Shown here: positions 24,543 through 33,343 of the stretch, one piece after another
Layout: the number at the start of each line of letters is the position of its first letter
Numbering within the stretch: the stretch's first letter is position 1
Source of the DNA: Prevotella sp. UBA2444
GTDB taxonomy: Bacteria; Bacteroidota; Bacteroidia; Bacteroidales; Bacteroidaceae
Length of the DNA stretch: 53,701 nt
Assembly: GCA_002342665.1 (NCBI GenBank)
Contig: DDQK01000041.1
Span: forward strand, 1-53,701
Reading direction: 5' to 3'
The notes under the pieces: model-generated
What the model was told of the DNA's origin: nothing
What the model saw: only the letters and a program-made list of their open reading frames with translations
The model's database searches: none
Position numbers and translations under genes: made by a program

Positions 24543-26560
24543 CAGGGTACCCACATCCAGAAGGTAGAGCCCTTGCCCTCGCCTTCCGAGTTGACCCCGA
24601 TGCGGCCGTTGCATCGCTCTACGATAGCCTTGCTGATGGCCAGTCCGAGACCGGTACCTTGTACGTAGTCGTTTAGTTTTACAAATCGTTCAAACACCTT
24701 CTGCTGTGCCTCTTTGGGGATGCCTGCACCTGTGTCCTCGCAGTAGATGTAGAGGCCGTCGCCCTCCTTGCGGTAGCCCACCTTGATGTGTCCCTGCTGG
24801 GTGTACTTCACGGCATTGGTCACGAAGTTGGTGATGACCTGTTGGATGCGTCCGGGGTCCAGTTTGGCTTTCAGTGTCTCGTAGGGGTTGTCCTTGATGA
24901 ACTCCACTCCCGGTGTCTGCACGCGCTCTGTCAGCGACAGGCATATCTCGTCGAAGGTTTTGGCGAAGTCCACCTCCTGCTTCATGATCTTGATACCGTC
25001 GGAGTCGAGTGTCGATACGGCGAGGATATCGTTGATCAGTCTCAGCAGCATGTCGCAGTTGTTCATGATCACCTTCACGATTTCCTGCTTCTCTTCTGGC
25101 GTGGTCATCATGGGCAGCACGTCGGAGAAGCCTACGATGGAGTTCAGCGGCGTACGTATCTCGTGGGTCATATTGGCCATGAATACCGACTTCATGTGTC
25201 CCGACTCGTTGGCGCGTTCCGTCTCCCTGCGCAGCTGTTCCTGTTTCTCTATCAGTGGTGTCACGTTACGTATCAGTCCGTAGGTGCCGGTCAGCTCGCC
25301 TGCCTCATTGCGATAGGGCACGCTGTCGAAGATGTTCCACTGGTACTCCCTGCCTTCGTGGAAGAAGGGGCGCGTCTTGCAGAGCCGTGTCATGGCTCCC
25401 ACGCGCTCCACGTTCTCCGGGTTCTTGTAGTAGGCTCGCAGCTCCTCGTCGAAGAACTGTTCTGCCAGTTCGTCGAAGGTCATCTCGCGCTCTGCTGTCG
25501 AAAGCCCCTTGTGGAAGGTGATGGTGCGGTTGGCGAACGAGGCGCGCCAGAATCTCATATCGCAGCTCTCCATCAGGTATTGCAGTTCCTGTTCGTACTG
25601 CTGGATGGCCTGGCTTTGCTTGCGTATCTGCTCGTCATAGAGTTTGTTCTTCAGGTAGAGCTCGCGCTCCTGTGTGATGTCGCGGATGCTGAAGGTGATG
25701 TATACCAGTTCGTCATGCTCGTCGTAGATGGGGTGTAGTCTCAGTTCTGTGTAGCAGTTCACGCCGCGCTCCACGATGACGCTCTTGGTGCAGAACCACA
25801 GTTCCTCTATCTTCCTGCGGTTGATCACGTCGCGGAAGTCGGGCATGTCGTAGATGGTGCTGTTGTAGTAGAAGGGGTCGTCCTCCGACTGGAACTTCAG
25901 TATCTCCCGCATCTTCCGGTTGGTGGTCATCAGGTTGCCGTCCTTGTCGTAGAAGGCCAGTCCCACGATTGACTGTTCGTATACCCTACGGTATTTCTCG
26001 TTGAGCAGCTGCTCTTCTTTCTCCTGTATCAGGTATTCGGTCTTGTCGGTGAGTGTGCAGAAGATGTTGGTGGGCGTGTGTACCCTTTCGTTGGCATATT
26101 CGGCGATGGCCTGGTCGTGCATGTTGCGCCACTCGGGCTTGTCCTTGGTGCCGGCGTTCCAGCGGAAGTCGCATTCGGCCTTCTTCTGTCTGCCGCTCAT
26201 CAGCGTGTGGAGGAATTCCACGTATTTAGGCCAGTCGTCGGGGTGCATGTAGTCGCGGCTCTCCTCGTATGTCATGCCATTCTCCGGCAGGAAGTCGCCG
26301 TGTAGGTTGTGCGCCAGTCTGTCGGCCAGCGAGAGTCGCAGCACGTAGTCGCCGCTCAGGTTGAGCGTTTGCTTCATCACGGTCGAGATCTCTCTGGCGC
26401 GCCGGGTGTTCTTGCGGATGCGCAGGATGCTGATGCGGTTCACTCCCCAGCAGATGGCGAAGACGATTATGGCGAGCAGGGTCAACACCACAGAGACGGC
26501 ATCGACGCTCCCTCTGAGGAATCCTGTCAGCAGTATGTTGGCCAATATCTCCATGTGCAT
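24536..26560 (-). CDS. Sensor histidine kinase with PAS domains (active-type H-box)
   Basis: The 674-residue protein has a short extracytoplasmic N-terminus and one strong membrane span near 18-38 (DAVSVVLTLLAIIVFAICWGV). Three PAS-like segments follow, including YEQSIVGLAFYDKDGNLMTTNRKMREI and ESCDMRFWRASFANRTITFHKGL. HisKA reads FMANMTHEIRTPLNSIVGF with His466, and the ATPase domain has FVTNAVKYT, DTGAGIP and GTGLGLAI intact. It is closely similar to the C-terminal two thirds of the kinase at 18828 but lacks the solute-binding domain. It lies six bases after the Tyr-type protein gene upstream, and no receiver domain is present. Confidence 0.92.
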   Translation of the reverse strand: MHMEILANILLTGFLRGSVDAVSVVLTLLAIIVFAICWGVNRISILRIRKNTRRAREISTVMKQTLNLSGDYVLRLSLADRLAHNLHGDFLPENGMTYEESRDYMHPDDWPKYVEFLHTLMSGRQKKAECDFRWNAGTKDKPEWRNMHDQAIAEYANERVHTPTNIFCTLTDKTEYLIQEKEEQLLNEKYRRVYEQSIVGLAFYDKDGNLMTTNRKMREILKFQSEDDPFYYNSTIYDMPDFRDVINRRKIEELWFCTKSVIVERGVNCYTELRLHPIYDEHDELVYITFSIRDITQERELYLKNKLYDEQIRKQSQAIQQYEQELQYLMESCDMRFWRASFANRTITFHKGLSTAEREMTFDELAEQFFDEELRAYYKNPENVERVGAMTRLCKTRPFFHEGREYQWNIFDSVPYRNEAGELTGTYGLIRNVTPLIEKQEQLRRETERANESGHMKSVFMANMTHEIRTPLNSIVGFSDVLPMMTTPEEKQEIVKVIMNNCDMLLRLINDILAVSTLDSDGIKIMKQEVDFAKTFDEICLSLTERVQTPGVEFIKDNPYETLKAKLDPGRIQQVITNFVTNAVKYTQQGHIKVGYRKEGDGLYIYCEDTGAGIPKEAQQKVFERFVKLNDYVQGTGLGLAISKAIVERCNGRIGVNSEGEGKGSTFWMWVPCE

Positions 26561-26566
26561 CTTTTC

Positions 26567-28699
26567 TTATACGATGATTTCCGATTTCTTCTCCAGACTG
26601 TCGCTCTCACAGGGGATGCTCAGGTAGAAGCTGGTGCCCTTCCCCTCTTCCGACTGTACCTCAATCGAGCCTCCCATCTGTTCCAGCAGTTCCTGTGCGA
26701 TGGGCAGGTCGAGGCCTGAGCCGAAATGCTCGTTCTGAGCGTTGCGCACGAAGCGGTCGAACACATGGGGCAGGTCCTCCTTGGCGATGCCGCAGCCGGT
26801 GTCCTCGATGGTGATCATCAGCTCTCCGTGGCGGTATTCGTACTTCGCCCTGACGGCTCCTTCGGTGACCATGCTGGCCGAGAAGGCGCATATCTTCTCG
26901 ATTACCATTCCCAGGTTCTGCGTGTCCAGTCGTGCCGTCAGGTGGTTGTAGGGATTGTCCACTCCCATCTTGATGCTGGGGTCGAGGGTGCTCCATCCCA
27001 TGTAGCACCAGGCTTCGAACATGGTGGCGAAGTCGGCCTCCTGATAGTCGAACTCGATCATCCTGGCATCCAGCCGCGAGATGAAGAGGATGTCGTTGAT
27101 CAGCTTGAGCAGCTCGCTGGTGTTCTGCTTGATCTCCTGGGCGAAGACGGGCTCGTCCTCCACGTCGTGCTCTTCCTTGAAGAGTTCGGCGAATCCCACC
27201 ACGGCGTTCAGCGGCGTACGTATCTCGTAACTCATGTTCAGCAGGAAGGTGTTCTTCAGCTGTTCCGTCTCCTGGGCCTTCTCCGTCTCCTGGCGCAACT
27301 TGATCTCCGTATAGGTCATCTCGGTCACGTTGCGGCACATGCCGAAGTAGTGGGTCAGCTCTCCGCTGGCATTGTAGATGGGCATCACGTTGAAGTGCAG
27401 GAACACGTCGCGCCCCTGCTCGTCGCGCATAATCGTGTGCAGCGTCGAGCTGATGATGCCCGGGTGCCGGCGGTCCATCCTCATGAGCAGGCCCTTGGCC
27501 TTGCGGCGGTCGCTCACCTGGATCATGGTGATGGCGCGCACTTGCGGCAGGCGGTACTGCGCGGCATTGAGGTCGCTGGAGATGTCGAGCGTGTGGGTGT
27601 CGGGGTAGTAGTTCATCAGCCATACGTTGCTCACCTTCAGCGAGTAGTTGATGTTCTCCACGTAGTTCTGTATGTCGCGGGTAGCCTGCGAGAGCAGCTT
27701 GGTGCTCTCCTGTTGGTGGTGGTAGGACTCCACCATGTCCGTCACGTTGCGCCCTGCCGTAAAGATGCCTATCAGGTTGCCCTCCGGGTCGCGGATGGTG
27801 CTCACGGTCACCTCGTAGTAGAACAACCGGTCGGGGATCTCCTGCGGCAGCAGGTTCAGTCGCTTCAGTTCGCTGGCGTGTACCATCGTGGTGGTCTGCA
27901 TACTGTCCGTCGTCCTGAAGTCGATGTTGATGAAGGGAGGTATGTCGTTGATGTGGGTATGCTTGGCAATGGCCTCCTCCCGGTTGGCGATGTGTAAGGT
28001 CTCGCAGGCCTTCTCGTTCATGTCGCTGATGTAGCCGTCGCCGTCGAAGTAGATCATGTCGATGAGCGACGAGTAGAACACCGTGTGGAACCTGAGTCTC
28101 AGCTTGTGCACCTTTTCCATCTTCATCTGGTCGTCGGTGATGTCGGTCTGCACGCCCAGCACCATCGTGGGCCTGCCCCTGCGGTCGCGGCGCAGGATGG
28201 AGAGGTTGATCTCGTACTGTCGCTGCCGTCCTCCTGTCTTGGGCTGTACACCCTTGGCGTAGAGCTGGTCGCTGAGCAGGTCGCCTTCGAAGATGGCCTG
28301 CATCCTGCTGCGCAACTCCAGGAAGTCTTCCCGGTCGAACGCCTGCGAGAAGTCGATGGGCAGCATGTTCTTCTCGAAGCCGTTGCGCGCTGAAAATATT
28401 TTGAACACGTTCTTGCTTAGGCTGTAGGTCCATGTCTGCGTCATGTTGGCATCCATGATGAGCGCCAGCTGCGCGTTGAGGCGCTCCGACTCCGACCTCA
28501 CTTCCTGCTCTCGGTAGAAGAACACACGGTTGGAGAAGATCATGACAAAGATGGTGATCATGAGCCCCGCCACCAGATAAGCCATCATGTGGGGGGCGTC
28601 AAACAGTGTCTCCATGTTCTCCTTCTGAGCCATGGCAGTCACGGAATACATGCATAGAACAGCCAAGCAGGCCAGCTTATAGCTATTGGTCTTGTGCAT
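26567..28699 (-). CDS. Kinase-like membrane protein with Tyr H-box and degenerate ATPase domain (pseudokinase)
   Basis: The start was set at the ATG at 28699: it follows the promoter at 28732-28739, whereas the longer frame's ATG at 28753 lies upstream of it. The result is 710 residues with a signal-like leader (MHKTNSYKLACLAVLCMYSVTAMAQ), a membrane span near 40-60 and PAS-like segments. The H-box is LLNMSYEIRTPLNAVVGF, with Tyr491 (TAC at 27229-27227) in place of His. The ATPase domain has lost the N-box Asn (EKICAFSASMVTEG), and its G2 box is GSGLDLPI instead of GLGL, while DTGCGI remains. Both phospho-transfer and ATP binding are doubtful. It is the first gene of the five-gene operon. Confidence 0.88.
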   Translation of the reverse strand: MHKTNSYKLACLAVLCMYSVTAMAQKENMETLFDAPHMMAYLVAGLMITIFVMIFSNRVFFYREQEVRSESERLNAQLALIMDANMTQTWTYSLSKNVFKIFSARNGFEKNMLPIDFSQAFDREDFLELRSRMQAIFEGDLLSDQLYAKGVQPKTGGRQRQYEINLSILRRDRRGRPTMVLGVQTDITDDQMKMEKVHKLRLRFHTVFYSSLIDMIYFDGDGYISDMNEKACETLHIANREEAIAKHTHINDIPPFINIDFRTTDSMQTTTMVHASELKRLNLLPQEIPDRLFYYEVTVSTIRDPEGNLIGIFTAGRNVTDMVESYHHQQESTKLLSQATRDIQNYVENINYSLKVSNVWLMNYYPDTHTLDISSDLNAAQYRLPQVRAITMIQVSDRRKAKGLLMRMDRRHPGIISSTLHTIMRDEQGRDVFLHFNVMPIYNASGELTHYFGMCRNVTEMTYTEIKLRQETEKAQETEQLKNTFLLNMSYEIRTPLNAVVGFAELFKEEHDVEDEPVFAQEIKQNTSELLKLINDILFISRLDARMIEFDYQEADFATMFEAWCYMGWSTLDPSIKMGVDNPYNHLTARLDTQNLGMVIEKICAFSASMVTEGAVRAKYEYRHGELMITIEDTGCGIAKEDLPHVFDRFVRNAQNEHFGSGLDLPIAQELLEQMGGSIEVQSEEGKGTSFYLSIPCESDSLEKKSEIIV

Positions 28700-28731
28700 A
28701 TTTGTTGTCACGTCGTTGTAGTAATCAACTG

Positions 28732-28762
28732 CAAAGATAGTGAAAAGTGGCAAACGGACAAA
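28732..28762 (-). promoter_or_regulatory. Promoter of the sensor-kinase operon
   Basis: On the minus strand TATCTTTG (28732-28739) lies 19 bases from TTTG (28759-28762), an exact Bacteroidetes -7/-33 arrangement. It fixes the first gene's start at 28699. Confidence 0.8.
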
Positions 28763-28799
28763 ATTATTTTCCCAAAAAAGTACAAATTGAGGGCAAATA

Positions 28800-28831
28800 T
28801 TTGGAAGTTTGCGATAAAAACATTACTTTTG
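28800..28831 (+). promoter_or_regulatory. Promoter of frr-rsgA
   Basis: TTTG (28800-28803) and TACTTTTG (28824-28831) are 20 bases apart and lie about 40 bases before the frr ATG. Confidence 0.8.
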
Positions 28832-28871
28832 TAGTCAAAATCAGTAAAATGTTTAATCAATCAGTAGAGTT

Positions 28872-29432
28872 ATGATCGACGTAAAAGAGACATTGAAGAA
28901 GAGCGAGGAGCGCATGGAGATGGCAGCCATGTTCCTCGAGGACGAGTTGAACCGCATCCGTGCGGGCCGTGCCAATGTGGCTATCCTCGATGCTGTCCGC
29001 GTGGACTCCTACGGCAGCAAGGTGCCCCTCAACCAGGTGGCCAACGTCAGTGTGCCCGATGCCCGCACCATCGCCATCAAGCCCTGGGACCGCAAGGAGA
29101 TCAAGGCCATCGAGAAGGCTATCATGGACAGCGACGTGGGCATCACCCCCGAGAACAATGGCGAGGTGATCCGTCTGAACATCCCGCAGCCCACCGAGGA
29201 GCGTCGCCGCGACCTGGTGAAGCAGTGCAACAAGATCGCCGAGAAGGCCAAGGTGGAGGTGCGTAACGTGCGTGCCGACATCAAGGACAAGCTCAAGAAG
29301 GCCATCAAGGACGGACTCTCAGAGGACAACGAGAAGGATGCTGAACTCGAGCTGCAGAAGCTCCACGACAAGTACATCAAGAAGCTCGACGCCCTCATCG
29401 AGGCCAAGAACAAGGAAATCATGACCGTCTAA
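28872..29432 (+). CDS. frr: Ribosome recycling factor
   Basis: A 186-residue protein of the standard length with the RRF landmarks [27 protein letters not shown] cut over residues 20-47, [34 protein letters not shown] and a helical C-terminus. With EF-G it splits post-termination ribosomes in the cytoplasm. It is the first gene of a two-gene unit with rsgA, only one base apart. Confidence 0.97.
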   Translation: MIDVKETLKKSEERMEMAAMFLEDELNRIRAGRANVAILDAVRVDSYGSKVPLNQVANVSVPDARTIAIKPWDRKEIKAIEKAIMDSDVGITPENNGEVIRLNIPQPTEERRRDLVKQCNKIAEKAKVEVRNVRADIKDKLKKAIKDGLSEDNEKDAELELQKLHDKYIKKLDALIEAKNKEIMTV

Positions 29433-29433
29433 A

Positions 29434-30363
29434 ATGCACGGTCTTGTCGTCAAGAATACAGGCAGCTGGTACACCGTCCTCACGGACGATGGCCAGCTGA
29501 TTGATTCCAAGGTCAAGGGCAACTTTCGCCTGAAGGGCATCCGCAGCACCAATCCCGTGGCTGTGGGCGACTGCGTGACGATTGTCCCCAATCCCGAGGG
29601 CACTGCCCTCATCACTGAGATTGCCGACCGTCGCAACTATATCATCCGGCGCTCCCAGAATCTCTCCAAGCAGAGTCATATCATTGCCGCCAATGTCGAC
29701 CAGGCACTGCTCCTGGTCACCGTCAGCCATCCCCAGACCTCCACCACCTTCATCGACCGGTTCCTGGCTTCTGCCGAAGCCTATCGCGTGCCCGTGATCC
29801 TATTATTTAATAAGACCGATCTCTACGACGACGACGAGCGCCGCTACCTCGGGATGCTCGTCACGCTCTACGAGACCGTGGGCTATGAGTGTCGGCAGAT
29901 CTCTGCCGCCACGGGCGAGGGGGTCGACGCGCTGCGCCCTTTGCTCTCTGACCGCGTCACGCTGCTCAGCGGCAACAGTGGGGTGGGCAAGTCCACGCTC
30001 ATCAACAGTCTTGTGCCGGGCGTGAACCTCCGCACGGCAGACATCTCAGATGCCCACGATACGGGCCAGCACACCACTACTTTCTCCGAGATGATCTCCA
30101 TCGGCAGCGGCTGGCTCATCGACACACCGGGCATCAAGGGCTTCGGCTCTTTCGATATGGAGCCCGAGGAGCTTACCAGCTATTTCCGTGAGATCTTCCG
30201 TTTCTCCAAGGACTGCCGTTTCTCCAACTGCACCCATACCCATGAGCCGGGTTGTGCCGTGCTGCAGGCCCTCGAGGATCACTTTATCGCCCAGAGCCGT
30301 TATCAGAGCTACCTCAGCATGCTCGGCGACAAGGACAGCAGCAAATATCGCGAGGCGTACTAA
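29434..30363 (+). CDS. rsgA: Ribosome small subunit-dependent GTPase A
   Basis: The 309-residue circularly permuted GTPase has an N-terminal OB-fold, then G4 NKTD near residue 127, G1 [12 protein letters not shown] near 180 and G3 DTPGIKGF near 230. The C-terminal zinc knuckle is [14 protein letters not shown]. It checks late 30S subunit maturation and is placed with frr, another ribosome-cycle gene. Confidence 0.96.
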   Translation: MHGLVVKNTGSWYTVLTDDGQLIDSKVKGNFRLKGIRSTNPVAVGDCVTIVPNPEGTALITEIADRRNYIIRRSQNLSKQSHIIAANVDQALLLVTVSHPQTSTTFIDRFLASAEAYRVPVILLFNKTDLYDDDERRYLGMLVTLYETVGYECRQISAATGEGVDALRPLLSDRVTLLSGNSGVGKSTLINSLVPGVNLRTADISDAHDTGQHTTTFSEMISIGSGWLIDTPGIKGFGSFDMEPEELTSYFREIFRFSKDCRFSNCTHTHEPGCAVLQALEDHFIAQSRYQSYLSMLGDKDSSKYREAY

Positions 30364-30612
30364 TACATTTAACGCGAAAAACCCCGCTATCCCCGCTACA
30401 ATTTCCATAATATGCTGTAGTCCAGCGCATTATCGGTAGCGGGGTTGCCTTAAATGCCGCTACAATCCTGCTACCAACCCTGCTATTTTTGGCCTGTTTC
30501 CGATATTTTGACACGTTTTTCGGTGATTTTTGGGCTCTTCATTCTGATTTCTTGACAGAGATTAACTCGTCTTGTCCCTTGAAGATTGGCTGTGCTTCTG
30601 AAGCCTCTTCCA

Positions 30613-30757
30613 TTTTGCGTATACGCGTAAGGTGTTTTGCGTAGGCGCGTAAGGTATTTTGCGCCAAGGCGAAAGGTAGTTTAAAGGCACCTCTCTACCA
30701 CTTTGGATGTACCTTCTTTCCACTATAGATGTACCTTTCTCCCACTTTGAAGGCCCC
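30613..30757. repeat. Two adjacent 22-bp-period tandem repeat sets
   Basis: The first set (30613-30634, 30635-30656, 30657-30678) shares TTTTGCGT and GCGTAAGGT cores around small palindromes. The second set (30698-30719, 30720-30741 and a partial copy from 30742) shares CCACTTTGGATGTACCTT. The two sets have different sequences but the same 22-base period. Confidence 0.75.
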
Positions 30758-30794
30758 TATTCGTCAGCAGGAATGTTTCTTTGCGGCTAAACGG

Positions 30795-30848
30795 CATAAT
30801 AACGGCATAGTTGCGGCTATGTTTTGGAGCAACTATGCCGTTATTATG
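30795..30848. repeat. Perfect 20-bp inverted repeat
   Basis: Bases 30795-30814 (CATAATAACG then GCATAGTTGC) are exactly complementary to 30829-30848, around a 14-base loop. There is no T run after either arm, so it is not a textbook terminator. Confidence 0.85.
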
Positions 30849-30913
30849 GCATTGATATCTAATGCGTTAGAGCGAAAACGGCGCGGTCGGCACAGTTTTT
30901 TTTGTTTAAACGT

Positions 30914-33307
30914 TTATTTGACCACTTTCTTCCCGTTGATGATGTAAATTCCGCGGGGCAGATTGTCCGAAGCACTCTCAGCCACTTTGCGGCCTTGCAG
31001 GTCGTAGACGGCATCGTCGGTCTGCAGTCTTGTGCTCTCCACGCTTCGGATGGCGGTGGTCTGTGTCAGCGCCGTGATGCTGAGGTTGTTGCACTGGGGC
31101 ATGGTCAGCGTGAGCTGCGGGCCGGTGATGGTCTCCTCGCTCATGCCGCTTGAGGTGACGGTCTTCACGAGCCACCCGTTGACCTGCTCGTCGCCCTGGA
31201 GCGTTATCTGGTGATCCTTGATGAACTTCCCGTTGAACGTGCCCTCTGACAGACGGTGGCCGTTGAAGCTGATGGTGGCTTGTTGGTCTGCCTGTTCCTG
31301 TGAGATGGTCAGCGTGATAGGCGTGCCCAGCTTGTAGTAGTCGGCGATGTTCTTGCTGAAGGCATTGCCGCGCTTGCTGAGCCATGTGCGTATCGACTTG
31401 ATCTCGTCGTTGAGCGAGTTCTCGGCATTGTAGCCCCACCATGCCCAGCCGGGCCTGTTGACGTCCTTTTGCCTGACGATCTCGGGCTTTGCCTCGTCCA
31501 TCATCTGGTCCATCAACTGCTCGATGCTCTTCTGGTTGAGGAAGTCGCCCATGTAGATGTAGCAGCGGTCGATGAACATGCGGCGGGCATCGTCGTCGTC
31601 CATGAGGTGGCGGAATAGCACCGTGTGCTCGGGCTTGTTGGCCCAGTTCTGGTCTTTGTCGTAGTTGGGGTTGTAGAGCCAGTCCATGATCTTGTAGTTG
31701 GGGTCGCGGCCATAGAGTCCGAGTCCGAAGTCGGTGTCCTTCATGATCCAGCGCCATCGTCCGTCCTGGGCCAGTGGGCGCCACATGACGATGTTGTTGC
31801 CCGGGAAGTCGAAGTTGGTGTGGTAGAGGTTGATGATCATCAGGTTGATGAACTCCTCCACGTCCATCCACTGCTCGTATTCGGCCAGTGTGTGGCCCTC
31901 CTGTTCGTAGAAGGCCTTGAAGGCGTTGTAGTTGTCCCACGAGCCTTCCTTCAGCTCCCACCAGTTCTCGAACATGTCGAGGTCTTCGAGTCCGTCGTAG
32001 TTGGTGTAGATGTTGTCTTCGTTGGAACGCTCGCGGATGTTGAGCATGCCTCGGTATTGTCCGTTGATATAGAGGACTGCCGGGCGGTAGGCCTGCCAGT
32101 CGAGGTCGATATGGCGGGCTGCATTGCGCTGGATGATGGGGTCGCGCATGTAGAGATAGTCGAAGTCGTTGCCCGCGTTGCGGAGCATGAGCGACTTGAA
32201 GTCAGTGAGACCCGGCTTGTCGTCGGGGAAGAATTCATAGTTGAATCGTTTCTCGCCGAAGCGCTTGTTGGCGTAGATAGCGAGGGTCTTCAGGACGGCG
32301 TTTCTCGACTGTCCACCAGCCACGCGGGCCTCGCAGAGCTGGTTGATGACACTGTTCTTCCCCTCGTCGAAGAAGAACTCGATGTTGAGGGGCCGTCGCC
32401 AGTCGTTGCGCTTGTCGTTGCCGTTGTTGGCGTAGATGCCTATCTTCGAGTCGTCGAGATAGCTGTTGTCGATGGAGATGGAGACAACGGGGATGGTGAC
32501 ATCGCGCCCGTGGCTGATATACGACTGTGCCGTGGCTCTGGGTGACAGCCATCCGTCGCAGAAGAGCTTGGCCTTGACGACCGTCGACTGGGTGATGTGG
32601 ATCTTTCCCCTCAGGCGCTTGCTCGTCTCGTTGGGCTCTGTGCCGTCGGTGGTGTAGCGGACGATGGTTCCCTCTGGCGAGCCCTCGGGGGCGCTGATGT
32701 CCAATTTCAGGTTGAGGGCTTCGGCAGAGACACGTCCCGGTTCGCTGAAGATGGGCTCGCCCAGTATCTGCTTGGCGTCGCAGATGCCGCCGGTGTTGGC
32801 CTTGCCGGGGGTGGGTGTCAGCTGGTAGCCCCACTTGTCGGCGCCGTCGGTCTCACGGCCGTAGGCGATGTTGGGTGCGGGCTGTTTCTTCATCCCGGTG
32901 ACCTGGTCGACGACGGCATCGCCCTTGAAGAGGCAGACGGCACCGTCCTTGCCCGATTCGAGGCGGAAGTCAGTGTGGAGGGAGACCTTATCGCCGTCTT
33001 CGCGTGACTTGTCGCAATAGATCACTACGAATCCCTTCGCCGGCACTTTCCGGGCGGGCAGCGCATTGGCCTTCTTCAGCTTGTCGGAAGTGCCAATCTT
33101 GTAGTCACTCAACTCGATGGCCTTGTCGGTGGGGTTGTAGAGCTCCACCCACGAGTCGGGGAACTCGTTCAGGTCGTCCATGATGCAGTCGATGTTCGAC
33201 TGCATCAGTTCGTTGATCACTAGTTTGTCAGGATTCTCATCCTGGGCCATAACAGGCATCGCTGTCAGCAGTGGCAGCGTCATGAATAGTTGATTAATAA
33301 TTTTCAT
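30914..33307 (-). CDS. Secreted CotH-family protein with lamin-tail-like and C-terminal sorting domains
   Basis: A 797-residue protein. A signal peptide (MKIINQLFMTLPLLTAMPVMAQ) is followed by a lamin-tail-like domain (about 30-160; KLVINELMQSN, DSWVELYNPTDKAIELSDYKI). A chitobiase-type C-terminal-like segment follows (GTIVRYTTDGTEPNETSKRLRG, about 210-265), then a CotH domain (about 280-640) with GMLNIRERSNEDNIY and WIMKDTDFGLGLYGRD. The C-terminus DDAVYDLQGRKVAES...LPRGIYIINGKKVVK resembles Prevotella type IX sorting tails. CotH proteins can be secretory-pathway protein kinases; whether this one is active, and what its substrate is, is unknown. It is probably surface-located and is encoded downstream of the HerA-like gene on the same strand. 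Confidence 0.88.
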   Translation of the reverse strand: MKIINQLFMTLPLLTAMPVMAQDENPDKLVINELMQSNIDCIMDDLNEFPDSWVELYNPTDKAIELSDYKIGTSDKLKKANALPARKVPAKGFVVIYCDKSREDGDKVSLHTDFRLESGKDGAVCLFKGDAVVDQVTGMKKQPAPNIAYGRETDGADKWGYQLTPTPGKANTGGICDAKQILGEPIFSEPGRVSAEALNLKLDISAPEGSPEGTIVRYTTDGTEPNETSKRLRGKIHITQSTVVKAKLFCDGWLSPRATAQSYISHGRDVTIPVVSISIDNSYLDDSKIGIYANNGNDKRNDWRRPLNIEFFFDEGKNSVINQLCEARVAGGQSRNAVLKTLAIYANKRFGEKRFNYEFFPDDKPGLTDFKSLMLRNAGNDFDYLYMRDPIIQRNAARHIDLDWQAYRPAVLYINGQYRGMLNIRERSNEDNIYTNYDGLEDLDMFENWWELKEGSWDNYNAFKAFYEQEGHTLAEYEQWMDVEEFINLMIINLYHTNFDFPGNNIVMWRPLAQDGRWRWIMKDTDFGLGLYGRDPNYKIMDWLYNPNYDKDQNWANKPEHTVLFRHLMDDDDARRMFIDRCYIYMGDFLNQKSIEQLMDQMMDEAKPEIVRQKDVNRPGWAWWGYNAENSLNDEIKSIRTWLSKRGNAFSKNIADYYKLGTPITLTISQEQADQQATISFNGHRLSEGTFNGKFIKDHQITLQGDEQVNGWLVKTVTSSGMSEETITGPQLTLTMPQCNNLSITALTQTTAIRSVESTRLQTDDAVYDLQGRKVAESASDNLPRGIYIINGKKVVK

Positions 33308-33310
33308 TAG

Positions 33311-33343
33311 TTAATGTTCAATGTTTAATGTTCAATGTTCAAT
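33311..33343 (-). repeat. 7-bp ATTGAAC/ATTAAAC repeat between HerA-like and CotH genes
   Basis: In the sense direction about five units of ATTGAAC or ATTAAAC begin directly after the TAG stop of the HerA-like gene and end near the CotH ATG. The word is the same as at 13232-13277. Confidence 0.85.

Larger units (their letters stand above)
30364..30913. other. Repeat-rich intergenic region between convergent rsgA and CotH genes
   Basis: No credible gene is seen. Features are a 9-bp stem (CCCCGCTAC 30391-30399 with 30436-30444), three 22-bp tandem repeats (30613-30678), a second 22-bp repeat set (30698 to about 30757) and a perfect 20-bp hairpin (30795-30848). Part of this must terminate the two converging transcripts. 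The rest looks like remnants of small repetitive elements. Confidence 0.65.

Noticed and set aside
26661..28433. Very long alternative-frame (590 codons) and antisense (423 codons, 26726-27997) open frames over the kinase genes
   Set aside because: They lie over clear kinase domains, have compositionally extreme Gln/Arg/His- or Val/Leu/His-rich products and no promoter. They result from GC-rich codon use in the real genes.
18828..28699. Hybrid two-component systems of the Bacteroidetes polysaccharide-utilisation type
   Set aside because: None of the four proteins has a receiver or AraC domain after the ATPase domain, and no SusC/SusD genes are nearby.
30729..30947. 72-codon plus-strand open frame
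   Set aside because: It spans the perfect 20-bp hairpin and runs into the CotH gene end; no coding signal.
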